Shown here piece by piece: positions 23,540 through 35,699 of a stretch of DNA of 64,000 nt. Made by a program: the position numbers and the translations under genes. Position 1 is the stretch's first letter. Every line of letters begins with the position of its first letter. Source of the DNA: Amblyomma americanum (Eukaryota > Arthropoda > Arachnida > Ixodida > Ixodidae); NCBI RefSeq assembly GCF_052857255.1, contig NC_135498.1, forward strand, positions 85,460,639 to 85,524,638, read 5' to 3'. The notes below the pieces were generated by a model that was not told the DNA's origin, ran no database searches, and saw only the letters and a list, made by a program, of their open reading frames with translations.

Positions 23540-24130
23540 ATAGCTTATTAAGGTAGTATGACAGCAACCTTGTGCCCTACCGGCCTATCCTGAGCTGGTG
23601 TTTTCACTTGGCCTTGTATCAAACCTGCACACACAAATACAACCAGATCTTGTGAATAGCTGGTTATTGCTAATTTTTTAGACTGAATGGCAATACCATG
23701 ATGGTGGCAAAATCTACTGAGCATTGACTTGAAGTACAAGACATCACTCTTCACCAACTTCGAATATGTCAACAAGAAACTCAGGATAGGCACTTTTGTC
23801 CTTGGGTAGTAAGCCTAGCAAACACGCCATGCTTTCCCCTCCATAAGAGCATCAAGGAACTGCAGTCTCTTCGTCTGGCACTTTAACACTGAGATCCAAT
23901 CCCATGCTTTCCTTTTTGAAGGCCTTGCAAACATGAAGTAGTTGTAACTAAACACTTGTAAGGCAAGGCCTTGCAAACTGCACTAAATGTTTTGGTCCAC
24001 ACACACAAAGAAAATATTACTCAGGATAGGAGCCACACCTAAGCCTGCCCAAACTTCTTTCTTCCACACATAAAGGCCCTTCTGTTCCCTCACAAACATA
24101 GAATCAAGGTGAAATTGGAAAACCTTGGAG
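23540..24130 (-). mobile_element. Penelope-like element fragment, minus arm
   Basis: Reading the minus strand from about 24130 through several frames: FVREQKGLYVWKKEVWAG, then GVAPILSNIFFVCVDQNI, LQFLDALMEGKAWRVC, then AYYPRTKVPILSFLLTYSKLVKS. These follow the order of the Penelope-like RT palm (APxLS then a D-containing strand) and the downstream YxPRxxK...SAHSKLVKRG block. The normal YVDD box is lost. Several stops and frameshifts show it is old. It is inversely repeated at 24190-24900. The assignment rests on motif order that I recognise; I could not test it. Confidence 0.55.
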
Positions 24131-24189
24131 ACTGCACCAACAAAAATACCACAGTTGTGGGCAGAAGAGCTTTTGCACGAAGAAAAAGA

Positions 24190-24900
24190 AAGAAATGAGC
24201 TTGCATGCATTCAAGAGTGGTTCCTACCGTGAGAGATATTTCCCTTGCTTGTGTAGACCAAAACATTGAGCACAGTTTTAAAGGCTTCACCTTGCAGGCG
24301 TTTAGGTACAGACTCCTCGTGTTTGGAAGTTCTGCCAGCCAGCCTAGAGCCATAGTTGCAATGCTGCGGGTTATCAATGTGCAAGGCTGGGGATTAGATT
24401 TCAGTGCTGAAGCACCACATGAAGGGATTCAGTAGTTTCTTGATGTATGGCCATTGTCAAAAATTACAGCCTAAGGAGTTTGCTTCCAAGCTGCATAACG
24501 AGGCCCTTGTAGCAACCTGGGAAGCCCTTGATTTCAAGGGTGTGAGGATGAGAGCTCTTCTTACCTTCATGAGGTTTAGAAACCTGGTGATAGGTAATGA
24601 GACACACACCATGGCTGAGAAGCAGACTTCTTGGGCTCAAAATTTTTGAGCACCTGCATGTATGCAGGTGAGACCAAAACACATTTGCTGGGCGCATCAC
24701 CCGAGGTCAAACAAAAAGCAAACTTGTTTTGAGCTTCACGGCAGCGTACTCAAAGGAGGTAAAGACGGGTATTGTAGCCTTATGTTTCAAGTCAGTGCCC
24801 ATGAGGCCTTGCCACTGTCAGACTGCCTCTAGCTTTGGCCTTCAGCATTTTTGGTCTGTATGATGAAGCCGGCAAGCTCACACCTGTTACCGCGTTGTGC
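24190..24900 (+). mobile_element. Penelope-like element fragment, plus arm
   Basis: Plus-strand counterpart. It reads CVDQNIEHSFKGFTLQAFRY at 24253-24312, DFSAEAPHEGIQ then FLDVWPL, and further on SFTAAYSKEVKTGIVALCFKS near 24733, matching the SAHSKLVKRGIV block. At DNA level 24215-24305 aligns with the reverse complement of 23935-24035 (shared core AGACCAAAACATT / GGACCAAAACATT). The two arms form an inverted pair around about 24130-24190. Penelope-like elements are known for complex inverted or tandem copies. Decayed, non-functional. Confidence 0.55.
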
Positions 24901-25284
24901 CACGTGTAGACAGCAGAGGGAAAAGGATGAAAGTAAAAAAACAGCGTAAGCCTTTGTTCCATAGTGCTAAGATTTTTAATCTGTCATCTGGACCAGTAAC
25001 GTGGGAAGTGTGGACAATGTTTCATATAAGCAGAGGTGGAGATGACTGCATCAGCTTTGCCTCTGTGTACTTGTATGATAAAGGAATCTGCATGTCTGAC
25101 CTGATAATGTCAGTGAACACATGTCCAGTGGTGGCCTTTTGGTTTGCGTGCGGGTTTTTTCCACAGCCTGTTTTTTGGCACAATGATTTCTACAAAAAAG
25201 CACAATTCTGAAATGTTGTAAGGAGCAGAAAATATCAACTTGACATCATATTTTACCACCATGTATTCTAGAATCTTGCCAATA

Positions 25285-25690
25285 CTCTCCTAAGGGGCAG
25301 AAACATGGAGGGTAACGAAAAGTGTTCTGCTTAAGTTTAGGACAATGCAGTGAGCTATGGAAAGAAAAACGATAGGTGTAACATTTAAGAGACCTGAAGC
25401 AGGCAGAACGGTGAGGGAACAAATGTGGGTTATTGACATGCTACCGAAATCAAGAGGAAGAAATGGGCTTGGGCAGGGCATGTATTCTGAAATCAAGATA
25501 ACTGCTGTTCCTTCATGTTAACAGAGTGGATTCCAAGGGAAGGTAAGCATAGCAGGGGGTTCCAGAAAGTTAGGTGGGCAGATGAAGTTTTCTGGGATAC
25601 GGTGGCATCAGCTGTCAAAGGAAATATATGGGAGAGGCCTTTACCCTAGAGTGGGCATAGTCAGGCTGATGGCAATGATTCAAGTTATGA
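25285..25690 (+). mobile_element. RTE-clade LINE, 3' end fragment
   Basis: Plus-strand copy of the RTE C-terminal region. ACAATGCAGTGAGCTATGGAAAG corresponds to the MxxAMER helix. AGAAATGGGCTTGGGCAGGGCATGT corresponds to KKWAWAGHV. GGGGGTTCCAGAAAGTTAGGTGGGCAGATGA corresponds to the GRxxxRWADE segment. It ends in GAGAGGCCTTTACCCTAGAGTGG. The frame is broken repeatedly. This is the opposite strand to the 22190-22390 copy. Confidence 0.65.
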
Positions 25691-25980
25691 GAGAATTTGC
25701 GTAATTATGGTTGTAGTATACACTTTGATCCAGTTCTCTGTTCAGTTTTTCTCACACTGTTGGTCACACTGTAAAACTGCTATTACACTGTTTCTACCAC
25801 TGCTTGCAAAAGAGGCAAAGGGAACAATCCTGTTTACTGTCTCGACTTGTATTTTACTCAGCTCTGCCTTTAGAGGGTATGAGCTTACGACACGGTCATT
25901 TAACCAGATAAGACTGCGAAAAATAAATCGCCATGACTTCTTTAATATTCTAGAAATATGAGCTCAACATATGGTCCTGT

Positions 25981-26578
25981 TTAAAGGAGCACTAAAGAGG
26001 ATTATGAGCTCACCTTTTTATGATGGGAACTGGATCTACATGCTGCAAGCTTTCTTAGAATCTTTGAATAGTCCTGTGGAGCTGATTGTCATATTACATC
26101 AGATGAAACGTCCCGTTTCCCACCTTTTTTTTTCTTTAATTGGCCACGAGTAGGAGTCAACCAATTTGAGGAGTGCCTTACAGTCAGTCACATGGTGGCT
26201 TGCCACTTGCCATCGGCAGTGTGATACGTAGTAATACGGGGAATGATTTGTGAAAACAGTTCACGGAGATTTTTATTTCTGTGGGCCTAATTGGCAGCTT
26301 TGCTGTCTGCAACTAAATCTATTCGTAGAAACCTGAAAGCAAAGCAAAAGCAAGAGCTGCCACGTGACTGGCTGAAGGCACTCCCCGCGCTAGTTGACTG
26401 CTCCTACTCTCAGAGGTCAGTTAAAAAAAATGGTGGGAGCTAGGACATCTAATCCAATTTAACAGAGAAATTGGCTGCACAAGACAAAAATTTGAAGTTT
26501 CCAGGAATGCTCGGAGCATGTAGATAGAGTTTTCACGGCAAAAATACCAGCTCAGAATCCTCTTTACTACACCTTTAA
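25981..26578. mobile_element. piggyBac-type MITE with long inverted repeats
   Basis: TTAA at 25981-25984 and 26575-26578 bounds a 598 bp element. The left arm 25981-26135 (TTAAAGGAGCACTAAAGAGG) is the inverted counterpart of the right arm 26430-26578 (TTAAAGGTGTAGTAAAGAGG on the minus strand). Similarity continues about 150 bp through TCTACATGCTSCRAGC and a T-rich end. TTAA duplication and TTAAAGG ends are typical of piggyBac-derived MITEs common in arachnids. No ORF of note. Confidence 0.7.
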
Positions 26579-29500
26579 AGAACTGCATTGCATCTAAACA
26601 TTTCACACTTTCCTTGCGGCACTTCCAAAGCACAGTGAACGTGAATAAATACTGAGACTTCAGGAACAATCAAGGAAAGTTGGCATCATTTAACAAACCA
26701 TTAAACCAGTAAAAGATCATTTACATATCTCACCATTGTTAAAATCTGGACATCACATAAGGCAATTGCTAGCTGTTTTGTGAATGTTGCTATAGTCGGA
26801 TACATATCAAGAGAGAAGCAGCAGATACCATTCAAAGGAGGTGCTCCAGCCGATGACGCCAAACGATTTTCCTTATGCCATGGTTAATTTGCTTTCGTCT
26901 GGCTCCCCCTACGATGCCACCCTAGCAGGTCAAAGGGGATTAACCACATTTTGAGAATAAGTCCTCGCCATTGGCTGGGTGCAATCATTTGAGGGGCATT
27001 TGCTGCTTTGTTTTGAATTTTACCCAACTATATAATAATTTCCCGAAAGTTGTTACACCCGAGCAAAAATCAAAACCTCAATCTTGCACAACCAGAGGCT
27101 TTGAAATCTGAACATTTTTTCCCATTCACTATGCACCACTTTGGAAATTCCACAAGATGAGTGTCTCAGGGGTTTAGATTCAAACTAGTCACTTGAATGC
27201 GACGTGTTACACTGATACGCCTAGAATAGTGACAGAAAGAGCGCATATTTATTTTCCGCATCCTTAACCTGTTGCACGGGCAAAGAACCTTCCTCCTGTA
27301 ATTCTGCTGTCATCAGCACCTAACAACTTCAGACAGAGCCGAGTAACGTACAAGTCGAGAGCTTTCAAAAAGCAGGCTTCCCTTACCGCCATTGCAGGCA
27401 GTGGCAGAAACAGAGCTGAAGCAGTGGTAGAAAGTTCCCAACAATGTGAAAGAGGCTGAATACATAACTAGATAGAGTATGTGGCCCTACCAAAAATAGT
27501 ACACATTTCTCTTAGCCTCCAAAAAAGTGGTGGCAAAATATGTCGAGCTAGTGTTTTCTTCAGCATCCCCTCCACCCATATACTTATTAAAGGTCAAAAT
27601 AAATGTTTTTAATTCTGTCATTCCCCTTGCATTTTAGTTAAGTTTGTGATTACTTAAGGTGGAGATGCACATTTATGTCATTGCTTGCCAATTGACAGAC
27701 TTAAGTGTTCAACCATCTTCAAATTCCTTAAAACCATCACAGTTTATTACATTACTAAGGCAAATCTTATCCCAGCTTGTTTTTTATGAAAAAAATTTCT
27801 ATGCCAAAGCCGCCGTCGATAGTTTCCAAACTCGTGTAACAATAAATAAATAATAAACTCGAAACAGGTACAAAACTGCGATTTTTCAATTTTTGATATA
27901 ATTTTATGTTCTCACAGTAATCATTACAACTACTTTCTAAGTTGCCTGGCAGACAAAGAAGCCAAAAAAATGTTTCAGCGATTAGAAACCGTAAGCACTA
28001 AGAAAAAAAATTTCTTAATTTAAGTAAAGTAGCTTTTTGTGCCATATTAAGGTGTGAATTCATTGTGAGGTGATAATAGTAAAAATATGAAAGCTAGTAA
28101 GCTGCATATTACCATTGAATGCAATATATTCTGGAGAGTGATTGAAGTAATTTTTGTATTAGGAGGGAAAACAGTGTTGAAAGCTGAGCACTGATGCCAA
28201 ACCTCAACGTTGCTTTGTGCCTGCTCTTTACTGCAGTGCTCACTAGAGCCGGTTGCAAACCATATATAAGCAGTGCTGCAAGGTGCTCCAAATGGATGTT
28301 CCCATGTTTGTGGGTTGAAAGGCCTGGTGGCATGTTCATCCATGCTTGAACACTTGAAACAATTGGGTCACTGATTACGATGTAATTCTAGCATGCACAG
28401 TTGAAGTACCACTGGCTGTTTCACACGTAGAAAGAAACTGGGAGTGCGACACCGCCACACTTTGAGAACCGCTGCTGCCAAGAGCCAGCTAGAACGGGCG
28501 CATATTTATTGTGCATGTACCTTTGCCATCAATTCTCCCCAGCTGTCAGCAGCTGTGCTTTGCGAAGCACGGTAGCCATCCACTCCCAGTTTTCCCTTAA
28601 GTGGGAAAGAGCCTGCACATGAAGACGATGTGATGAAACACTACTGTTCTTTCCAAGGTGCTCTTTTAAACCACTTAGTGAGTTCAATTTGTTTTTCTTG
28701 AATGACTTCAAGGAAGCAGAAGACAGCACCATCATTTCATAGTGCTTCTTGAATCTGTGCAATGAGGAGCATGGCTGCAGCGGTCTTTGGTCCACATCTC
28801 CAGTTACCACGAGGGTTGACTTGATGCTTCTGCTTAGTGGCCATTTAATTTTTATTTTTTGTAACTGTGCCCTTGAGTAGACCTCTGTACTCCAGAAGAT
28901 GAAAGCATTCAAGCCCAGCACACCACCTGCAGCACTGCTTAAACCTACACTTGCAGCTGGCTCCAGCATGCACTGTACTGAGGAGCAGGCAGGGAGCAAT
29001 ACCACGGTAGGGCATTGATGCTGAACTTGCAGAATGATGCTTTTTAGAACAAAAATTAGTCGAATTAAACTTGTGATAATAAATGCGACTGAATGGTATT
29101 GTGCAGCTTACTACCTTTCTTATGGTTACCAGGACCACATAACTACGCAACTGACAGCTGAATATGCCACAGAAAGCAACTTTTCTCCAATTTAGGATTT
29201 TTTCTGGCATGGCTTAGGTTTTCTCATCGCTGAAACATTTTATAGGCTGCTTTGCCATTCATACAACTTTTGTGAGACCATAAAATTTGGTAAATAATTT
29301 CAAAAATGGATAGCTTTCCACCTTTTTCCGTTTAGAAATAATGAAACATGAAACAAATTAATTTCAAATTTTTGTAAGTGAAAGCATAATGTCTAGTCTA
29401 AAAAAATTGATAGACATGCGTTCTTTATTAAGCCAAATGAAAAGTGATAGTGCATGCATGTGGTACTTCAGATATCTTTAGAACATTCACCTTTCCACTG

Positions 29501-32500
29501 CGCAGAAAACATATAAGATCATGCACCTGCATAGTGCTTCACATGTTTATGATGTGCATGATTGCATGTCTGCGCGAGCACATACTAAAAATAAAAAAAC
29601 ACTTCGCTATTTCATAATGCCCACTGCCAGCCTAGAGTAGCTGATTCGATGGTTGAATTGAGAAAGAAGCTTCTTCGCCAGCCGCACAGCAAGCATACGC
29701 ACCATGAATGTAGTTCTGAGCTTTGCGGTTCTGATCTTGCTGTGTACAATGGCTGTACACAGCCAGAGTGCACAGAATGTTCAGCGAAAGCTTCAGCGCT
29801 GATGTTTGCAGCTAACCTTTCTTTCAGTTATCGCTTTTGCGCTGTTTTAACTACGAGACCCTTCGCACTGTCGGCTATGCTCGCCATGCTGCCTTCTTCG
29901 CATTTCGACGCTAATGGCCCCATATGACGATATAGCGTTCCTCCAGAAAGCTCACGAGTACGCCACTCGCTATCACGGCTCAAATCTACAATGGACGTTA
30001 CCACGTGTTTCTCGCTTTTCTTACACGTATATCTATAAGTGTTGTTTTCTGGTTAAAATGATGTAAGTGCTTTCATGTGATCCTACCTTACCAGCCTAGC
30101 CTGACTTGGTATTTCCCTTTAGTGCCACTTAAAGATGGGGCCACAGCACAATTTTTTTTTTGCAAAAACAAGCTGGCTTCTAGTAATAGAAAAAAGTATA
30201 TGCATTTTTTAAAGGAAATTGAAGATGGTCGAACAAAATCTTGGTCAGATGGCTTGGAATGACCCAATTTCAAGTTTATAAACTAGAATGCACCATCACA
30301 AAGTTATTCAGTCTTGTCACATGTCAGCTGCACAAAAAACATGCACTGACGTCTCATCAACTGGTGTCTGCTGAAATTGCTATTTTTGTGTTGTGTACCC
30401 AGATATCTCATCCAATGCACTAGATACATCATGATACTTATGTGAGCACACTTATCAGTTGTGTTATAGGCAGCACCTTTCCCACAGAATGATGCATGAA
30501 GTCTTCAGCATACTTTTCTGTGAATACATCACAATGAAGGGATAAGGAAAGGCAGCTGCTCTACAACACAAGAATGCATAAATAATCATGCACCACAGGT
30601 CTTTTCTCCTCCAACTGCACCAATAACCCAAAGTGTCATTAAAAACTTATGGTGCTCTTTGAATGACACGAGAAAGTTTTACTGGCTGAAATGAAACATT
30701 TATGGTATTAGTGTGGCCACACCTTGATGTGCAGGTAAAGCAGTCAGACCCCATGACACAGTACAGCTGTGCAACAAGCAGGCAGTGATATTCTTGCTCT
30801 CTGCAGTAAAAAACTGAGATAAGAACATCATCATAAGAATCAGAAGCATTCAAAGCAAATAAAAAATATAGACACTATACCACATGCAAAATGGTTTTGG
30901 GGCGGTTGGTTCAGCATTTTCAAAAACAGCGCTCGAAGAGACAGACAGAAGGATGAGAAGCACTACACACATTGCTCTGAATTAACAGAAGAATTTTATT
31001 CATTAAGCATTACAATATACACAGTGCAGAAAAAATAGCCAACCATCAGTCCCATCACATGCTCCATCATTATTTTCATCTTTCCCCTTCCAGAAATACC
31101 CTTTGTTTCACTAGAAGTGATAGCAATGCACTGCTCAGCATTTGTATTTATAATCAAAGATTATATGCAATACAGTGATAGTTGACTGAAACCGAGATGA
31201 AAAAGCACAGGAAATTATTGAGCGTAAAACAATGTTTGATTATAAAGACACATGCATAAGTAGCACCTCCCTATCACTACTAGCAGAAGAGGCATTTTTG
31301 GAAGAGGGAAGATGAGGGTAACGATGGAACATGACAGGACTGATTGTTGACTGTTTTATCTGCATTGAACATCTAGAAATGCTTCATGAATAAAATTTAG
31401 TTGCCAGTTCAACATAGTGTGTGCGTCATCATCATTCTGTCCACATCTTCCAGCATTGCTCAGAATAATATATACCAAAGCTGAAGTACATCCAGCACAC
31501 GAGGTTTTCCTCTTGGGTTGGCCCATACAAAAACTGCAGCTTTTTTTGCTTTTCATCACAACATTCAACACACTGACCGCTCTCACTACGCCAGGCAGCC
31601 TGCAGACTGTCTTTAACCTTTTATAAGGTACAAGCTGCACGCATGTCTCCCCATGGCCGGTCTAGAGGGGAACGTGTTCTCTATTTCTTACGGCCTGTGC
31701 AAAGGGGTCTGTTGCTGCCTCTTGCCACATCGCGGTGGGGTCGTCACTGCCCCATCGCTGCATCCGCCATTCACGCGGGAGGAGAAGGTTCCTGATAAGG
31801 TTCCTGAGTTTTTCCTGATACTTGCTAACACATTAGTCATTAGTATTCCTTCGAGGTATCGATACAGGTCTCTCGTTTAAGGAAGTTGTGAGGTATATGG
31901 GGGGTAAAATAATTCAGGACACGTGAAAAGTGATATCAGCGTAATGAAGTATTATATACATTGCCCCGCAATATTTATTTGACAGTCAAATGTTAGTGTA
32001 TGTGAGTCTGACTATGCTCTACAGGTATCGTCTCAAGCCAGCAGCCAATAATGGTGGTACAGGATTTACCACTCGGACGTTGCGGACACTTTTGCCCCCG
32101 ATGGTACATTTTCATGAGGTGAGCTTCAAAACTCACTATCTGAGTTTTCCGTTTCTTCCCCTTAGCATTAAGCATCATTTAATCATGGACCATGAGACGT
32201 GCAAGAAAATCATCAGAGTACTTCCTTCTGGATGAGGAATGAGTGATTCCTGCTTTTAAATATTTTCACCCAGCACATTTTGTGATGAATCTGTGTGCAT
32301 GTGGGCTGCACTGAAGACGCGCAGGCTCAGCATTCTGTTTTTTTTTTTAATTTCGGTGTTGCACTCACCATGAACCAGTGGCCGACAGCACGAACCAGGT
32401 GAATGCCACCCACCACCGCAGATACAGGCAGGGAGCAAGCAGCCGGGTCTTCACGTCTCTAGCAACAGCAGACGAAGTAACTTCTGGAGAAAAACTCCCA

Positions 32501-35110
32501 TTGCTTCTGCGGTGATTGTAAAGGCCGCAGGAAAGAGTGAAGTGGTCCCCTTGACACCAGCTTGGCCTGATATGCATACAAATGGTAAAAGTGCATTCAG
32601 AATGGTTCTGAAAATCCAATGACATCATTTTTAAGCCGTTTTGACCACACGTTTTGTAGAAGAATAGCGAAAACATTTGCACCAATGACTTCGTTTCTTT
32701 TAAAAAGACCTCAAATGCGATGCCTATGTTTTATCTACCTAAAAGAACACTTGCAATATATTTGAAGATTGCTATGAGGCAGTTTACTGATGGAAAAGGC
32801 TGAAACGGTCAACAATTTTTTCACATTTATTTTCCCACCAGTGCAGGTAACATCAAACTGAACAACTGTAACCCTTATTGATGTACTTCATGTCTACCCC
32901 TCATGTATTAATACCCTGTAATGGGGCCTTTGAGTATGAATATATAAATAAACAAGTAAATACCCATGCTTGTAAATACACACAGAACACCAGGGGGACC
33001 ATTACCAAAAGAGAAAAACATTCTGAGTGGTTTGTTTTATTGTTAGGTAGTAATGAACACGTAAAATATGTTATGTAATGTATCATATTCGTTTGCCGGC
33101 ACTTGAAGCAAAAGGAACGCGAATCTCCGAATCCTACAAAGGGTTCAACATTTTTCACATACTGTAATGGCTGAAATGCAATTCGTTTAAATCAGCATGA
33201 TTATCCAATGTGTACTGAAATCCAAAAGCTTATTTAAATGCTGTCCTGAAACAAGCCATAAAATAACACTTTGCCGGAATTCACGCGCTCCTTTTCATTC
33301 CATACAACCATACAACTCACAAAGTTTACTTTTACGAGGAGGCAAGACCCGTGCTGTAGGCTCCAAAGTGGATGCAGACGAGCCGCGTGCGACGAGCCAC
33401 GATCCACCTGCGAACACTCGTTATTAGAGAGCATAGTGATATAAGAAATGAAAGAATGTGTCACAACATTGATTCCCCTCAGTTATGAATAGAGAAAAAG
33501 AGAAAACTAGGATATTTAACGCAATCAGCTCCCCTAAAATTGCAGTCTGTCAACACAAGTACGTCTGTTATCATGACAACTGCCAAAACCTGTTAAAGCA
33601 CCAAGTAAACCCCAGAAAAATAAAGGCAGCCCACACAAAATGCGAGCATGAGTGAAAGGATTCAGCAGGAATTAATTACGCATTGTAACACGCAACAGAC
33701 GTGACGCCCTTTATATTCCAATCATGATAAAAAGTTACAGGAGGAAAAAGACGCAGAAACACAAAAAGCTTGACAAATGAGTGTTCAATTTTTAACAGTG
33801 ATTAGCAAATGGTAGACAGACTTCCGCTGAAGCTTCTCCACATACTAAAAGCCTGTAAAGAGAAGCCCATTCCTGTATATTATGGCATTCCTTTTGTGAA
33901 AAGAACCACACAGGAGAACTGAATGGACATGCTCCGAATTATAATGCATCTTTTCAGCTAATGATAAGGATTGCAAGCGAATAACTCTCCGAGTTGCACA
34001 ATCGCAGCATTTGAAAGCTGGCCTGCAAGTACTCTCGTTGCCGCTTACTTTTGCACTGAGAAATTTTAAATTGTGCTAAATAGGCGCACTAAAGTTTCCG
34101 TTCAACGGATTCGCTACAAGCATGCAGCATATATTATAATCGGCGACAGCTTTCTGTGGCTGCGAAGCAGAAAATACGAGCGCGAAACGCCGGTTCTCAC
34201 AAGCGCGCTGCACGCACGCGCTCACGAACCAACGACGCAAGCTTGTGAGCCGACGGTGAGAGCTCGTAGTTTCCGCTGCATAGTCACTCCTTCAGAGGCA
34301 ACTTCACAGAAAGCTGCATCCGAGTCTATAGAGAATATTCTTACCTTGAAAACTCCGTTCGTGACGAAGTCAACGGCACCGAACCATTGGCGCAGACATC
34401 GGCACAAGACCTGCTACACAATGAGCACATTCTAACACATAAGAAGCACATTAACAACGTCCATGCACTGCGATTTCAAAACTGAGACTGCACCGACTTC
34501 TTTGCGACGACCTAGAACAAAGGGGACACTGACGGGAAGAAGCTTCGTCGGTTGCCACTGACCCTGTTTGCCACGTACGGCGCGTTTACAGCGGTACGCG
34601 CACCTACTCTCTTCTGTGGTTACATACGTGCACGAGCGACACTACAATACAGGATGGTACTGCACAAAACACTGAAAACCCGTCCTCATTACACCCGCGC
34701 AAATAGCGGCGCACGCCATAATAGACGGGAAAATAACGTCGACGGTATAGTGACGGAGGTGACGAAGGCCTCTGGCTGGCCTGGCTCCCTGCCGGGCAAA
34801 AACGATGCTGAGTTTCAGTTTTGGTGTTTTGCGAAACGACTGGTATTTCTTCACGACGGGCACAGGGAAATTTTGCACGCAAACTTTTGCAGGTATTCTA
34901 CCGCTTTGGAGGGCGCAAAATTGCCAGCAGCAACTAATATCGCGAGGAAAAGCTAACGATGCAACGATATTTTTATACTTGGATGGCGGTTCAGAGTTAA
35001 TGCTTGAGGAAACAGTGTCTTGATAGATAAGCAACGCGCATTCACGCGGTACGAATTCTGTCTACTATTTCGTTTGCCCTGCGGCTGTCACCGTCTTCTC
35101 TCTTTTTTCT
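26579..35110. other. Unassigned AT-rich sequence in the 14.9 kb insertion
   Basis: No recognised domain. Open frames include 158 codons at 28529-29005 minus and 134 codons at 34552-34956 plus, neither with motifs. Two stretches look exon-like. 32025-32118 plus is preceded by CTCTACAG and followed by GTGAGC; it reads RLKPAANNGGTGFTTRTLRT. 32369-32481 minus is preceded by TTTTTCTCCAG and followed by GTGAGT; it reads TRLLAPCLYLRWWVAFTWF. They are on opposite strands, so they do not form one gene. CTTTAGTGCCACTTAAAG near 30119 resembles one end of the piggyBac-type MITE. Confidence 0.4.
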
Positions 35111-35127
35111 GGGGGGGGGGGGGGGGG
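35111..35127 (+). repeat. poly(G) run
   Basis: Seventeen consecutive G residues near the right end of the 14.9 kb insertion. Confidence 0.95.
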
Positions 35128-35419
35128 AGGGGTTTGCGATGCATCTATTGGGATGTTTAGTGCATTACACAGTTTCTTAGCTGCAGTCCCTACGTTATAA
35201 AGACGAGCCGTCATTCGAAATTATGTTTTCGTAAGCCGCAAGTAGAGAGAGTGTAGAAGTCAGCGTCGAAGTGGTAGTATAAAGGACCGCAATTCCTCGA
35301 ATGCAGTCAACTCGCGCGTGCCATGCAGATATCCAGCTCGAGCGCAGCAGGTTCAGATCTGATGGCGTTGCCAATTACACGATCGCTAGCTGCCCTGGCT
35401 CGGTGTGTGCCGGCTTACC

Positions 35420-35698
35420 TGCCAGTCGGAATTTAACACGACACACCACCGCTATGGGTGCCCGCATGCCCAGTATTGTTTGCTCTGTGCCCACCTAACC
35501 TCCCAACATTTTCTGCTCTCAGCATCAAATGCGTTCACATGGCCACCATCGTGTCCGACATGCTCAGTTAGCTTCCCAACAAATGTCCGGCGTTGCCAGC
35601 ACGTTCCAGTATGGAAGTCTTTCTTCCCGGCATGCCCGGTACTTTCGCGACCATGTCCATTATGAATGCCAGCATAAATCATGCTGGTTTTTCCGACA
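35420..35698 (-). repeat. Right subterminal minisatellite-like array
   Basis: On the minus strand from the end: GTCGGAAAAACCAGCATG, TACCGGGCATGCCGGG, CATACTGGAACGTGCTGGC, GAGCATGTCGGACACGATGG, CAATACTGGGCATGCGGGC. The unit style (YYGGGCATGYYGGG) is that of the left array at 20805-21110, in inverted orientation, but the order of units differs, so arrays have evolved independently. Confidence 0.7.
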
Positions 35699-35699
35699 G

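Larger units (their letters stand above)
20805..35698. mobile_element. 14.9 kb insertion with short terminal inverted repeats, unclassified
   Basis: AT-richer block exactly interrupting the gypsy integrase. Left end TATCGGAAAAATACAC; right end reverse-complemented TGTCGGAAAAACCAG; ten of the first eleven bases agree, extending outward as CCCTRTCGG. Just inside each end lies about 300 bp of degenerate G-rich repeats. The flanks give only a weak, GC-rich candidate duplication (GCCCCCC and GGGCGCC; 7 bp would keep the integrase in frame). Contents: Penelope-like and RTE fragments, a piggyBac-type MITE, and long stretches with no recognised gene. No transposase was found. Size, short inverted ends and subterminal arrays suggest a large DNA element, or a segment carried by one. 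A rearranged host segment is the main alternative. Confidence 0.6.

Noticed and set aside
28529..29005. 158-codon minus-strand ORF in the 14.9 kb block
   Set aside because: No domain, no start context, no splice pair and no repeat homology; ORFs of this size arise by chance in 64 kb. Mentioned only inside the region note.
20805..35698. A Polinton/Maverick or Helitron
   Set aside because: No polymerase B, retroviral-like integrase, ATPase, protease or Rep/helicase frame is recognisable, and the ends do not fit either class.
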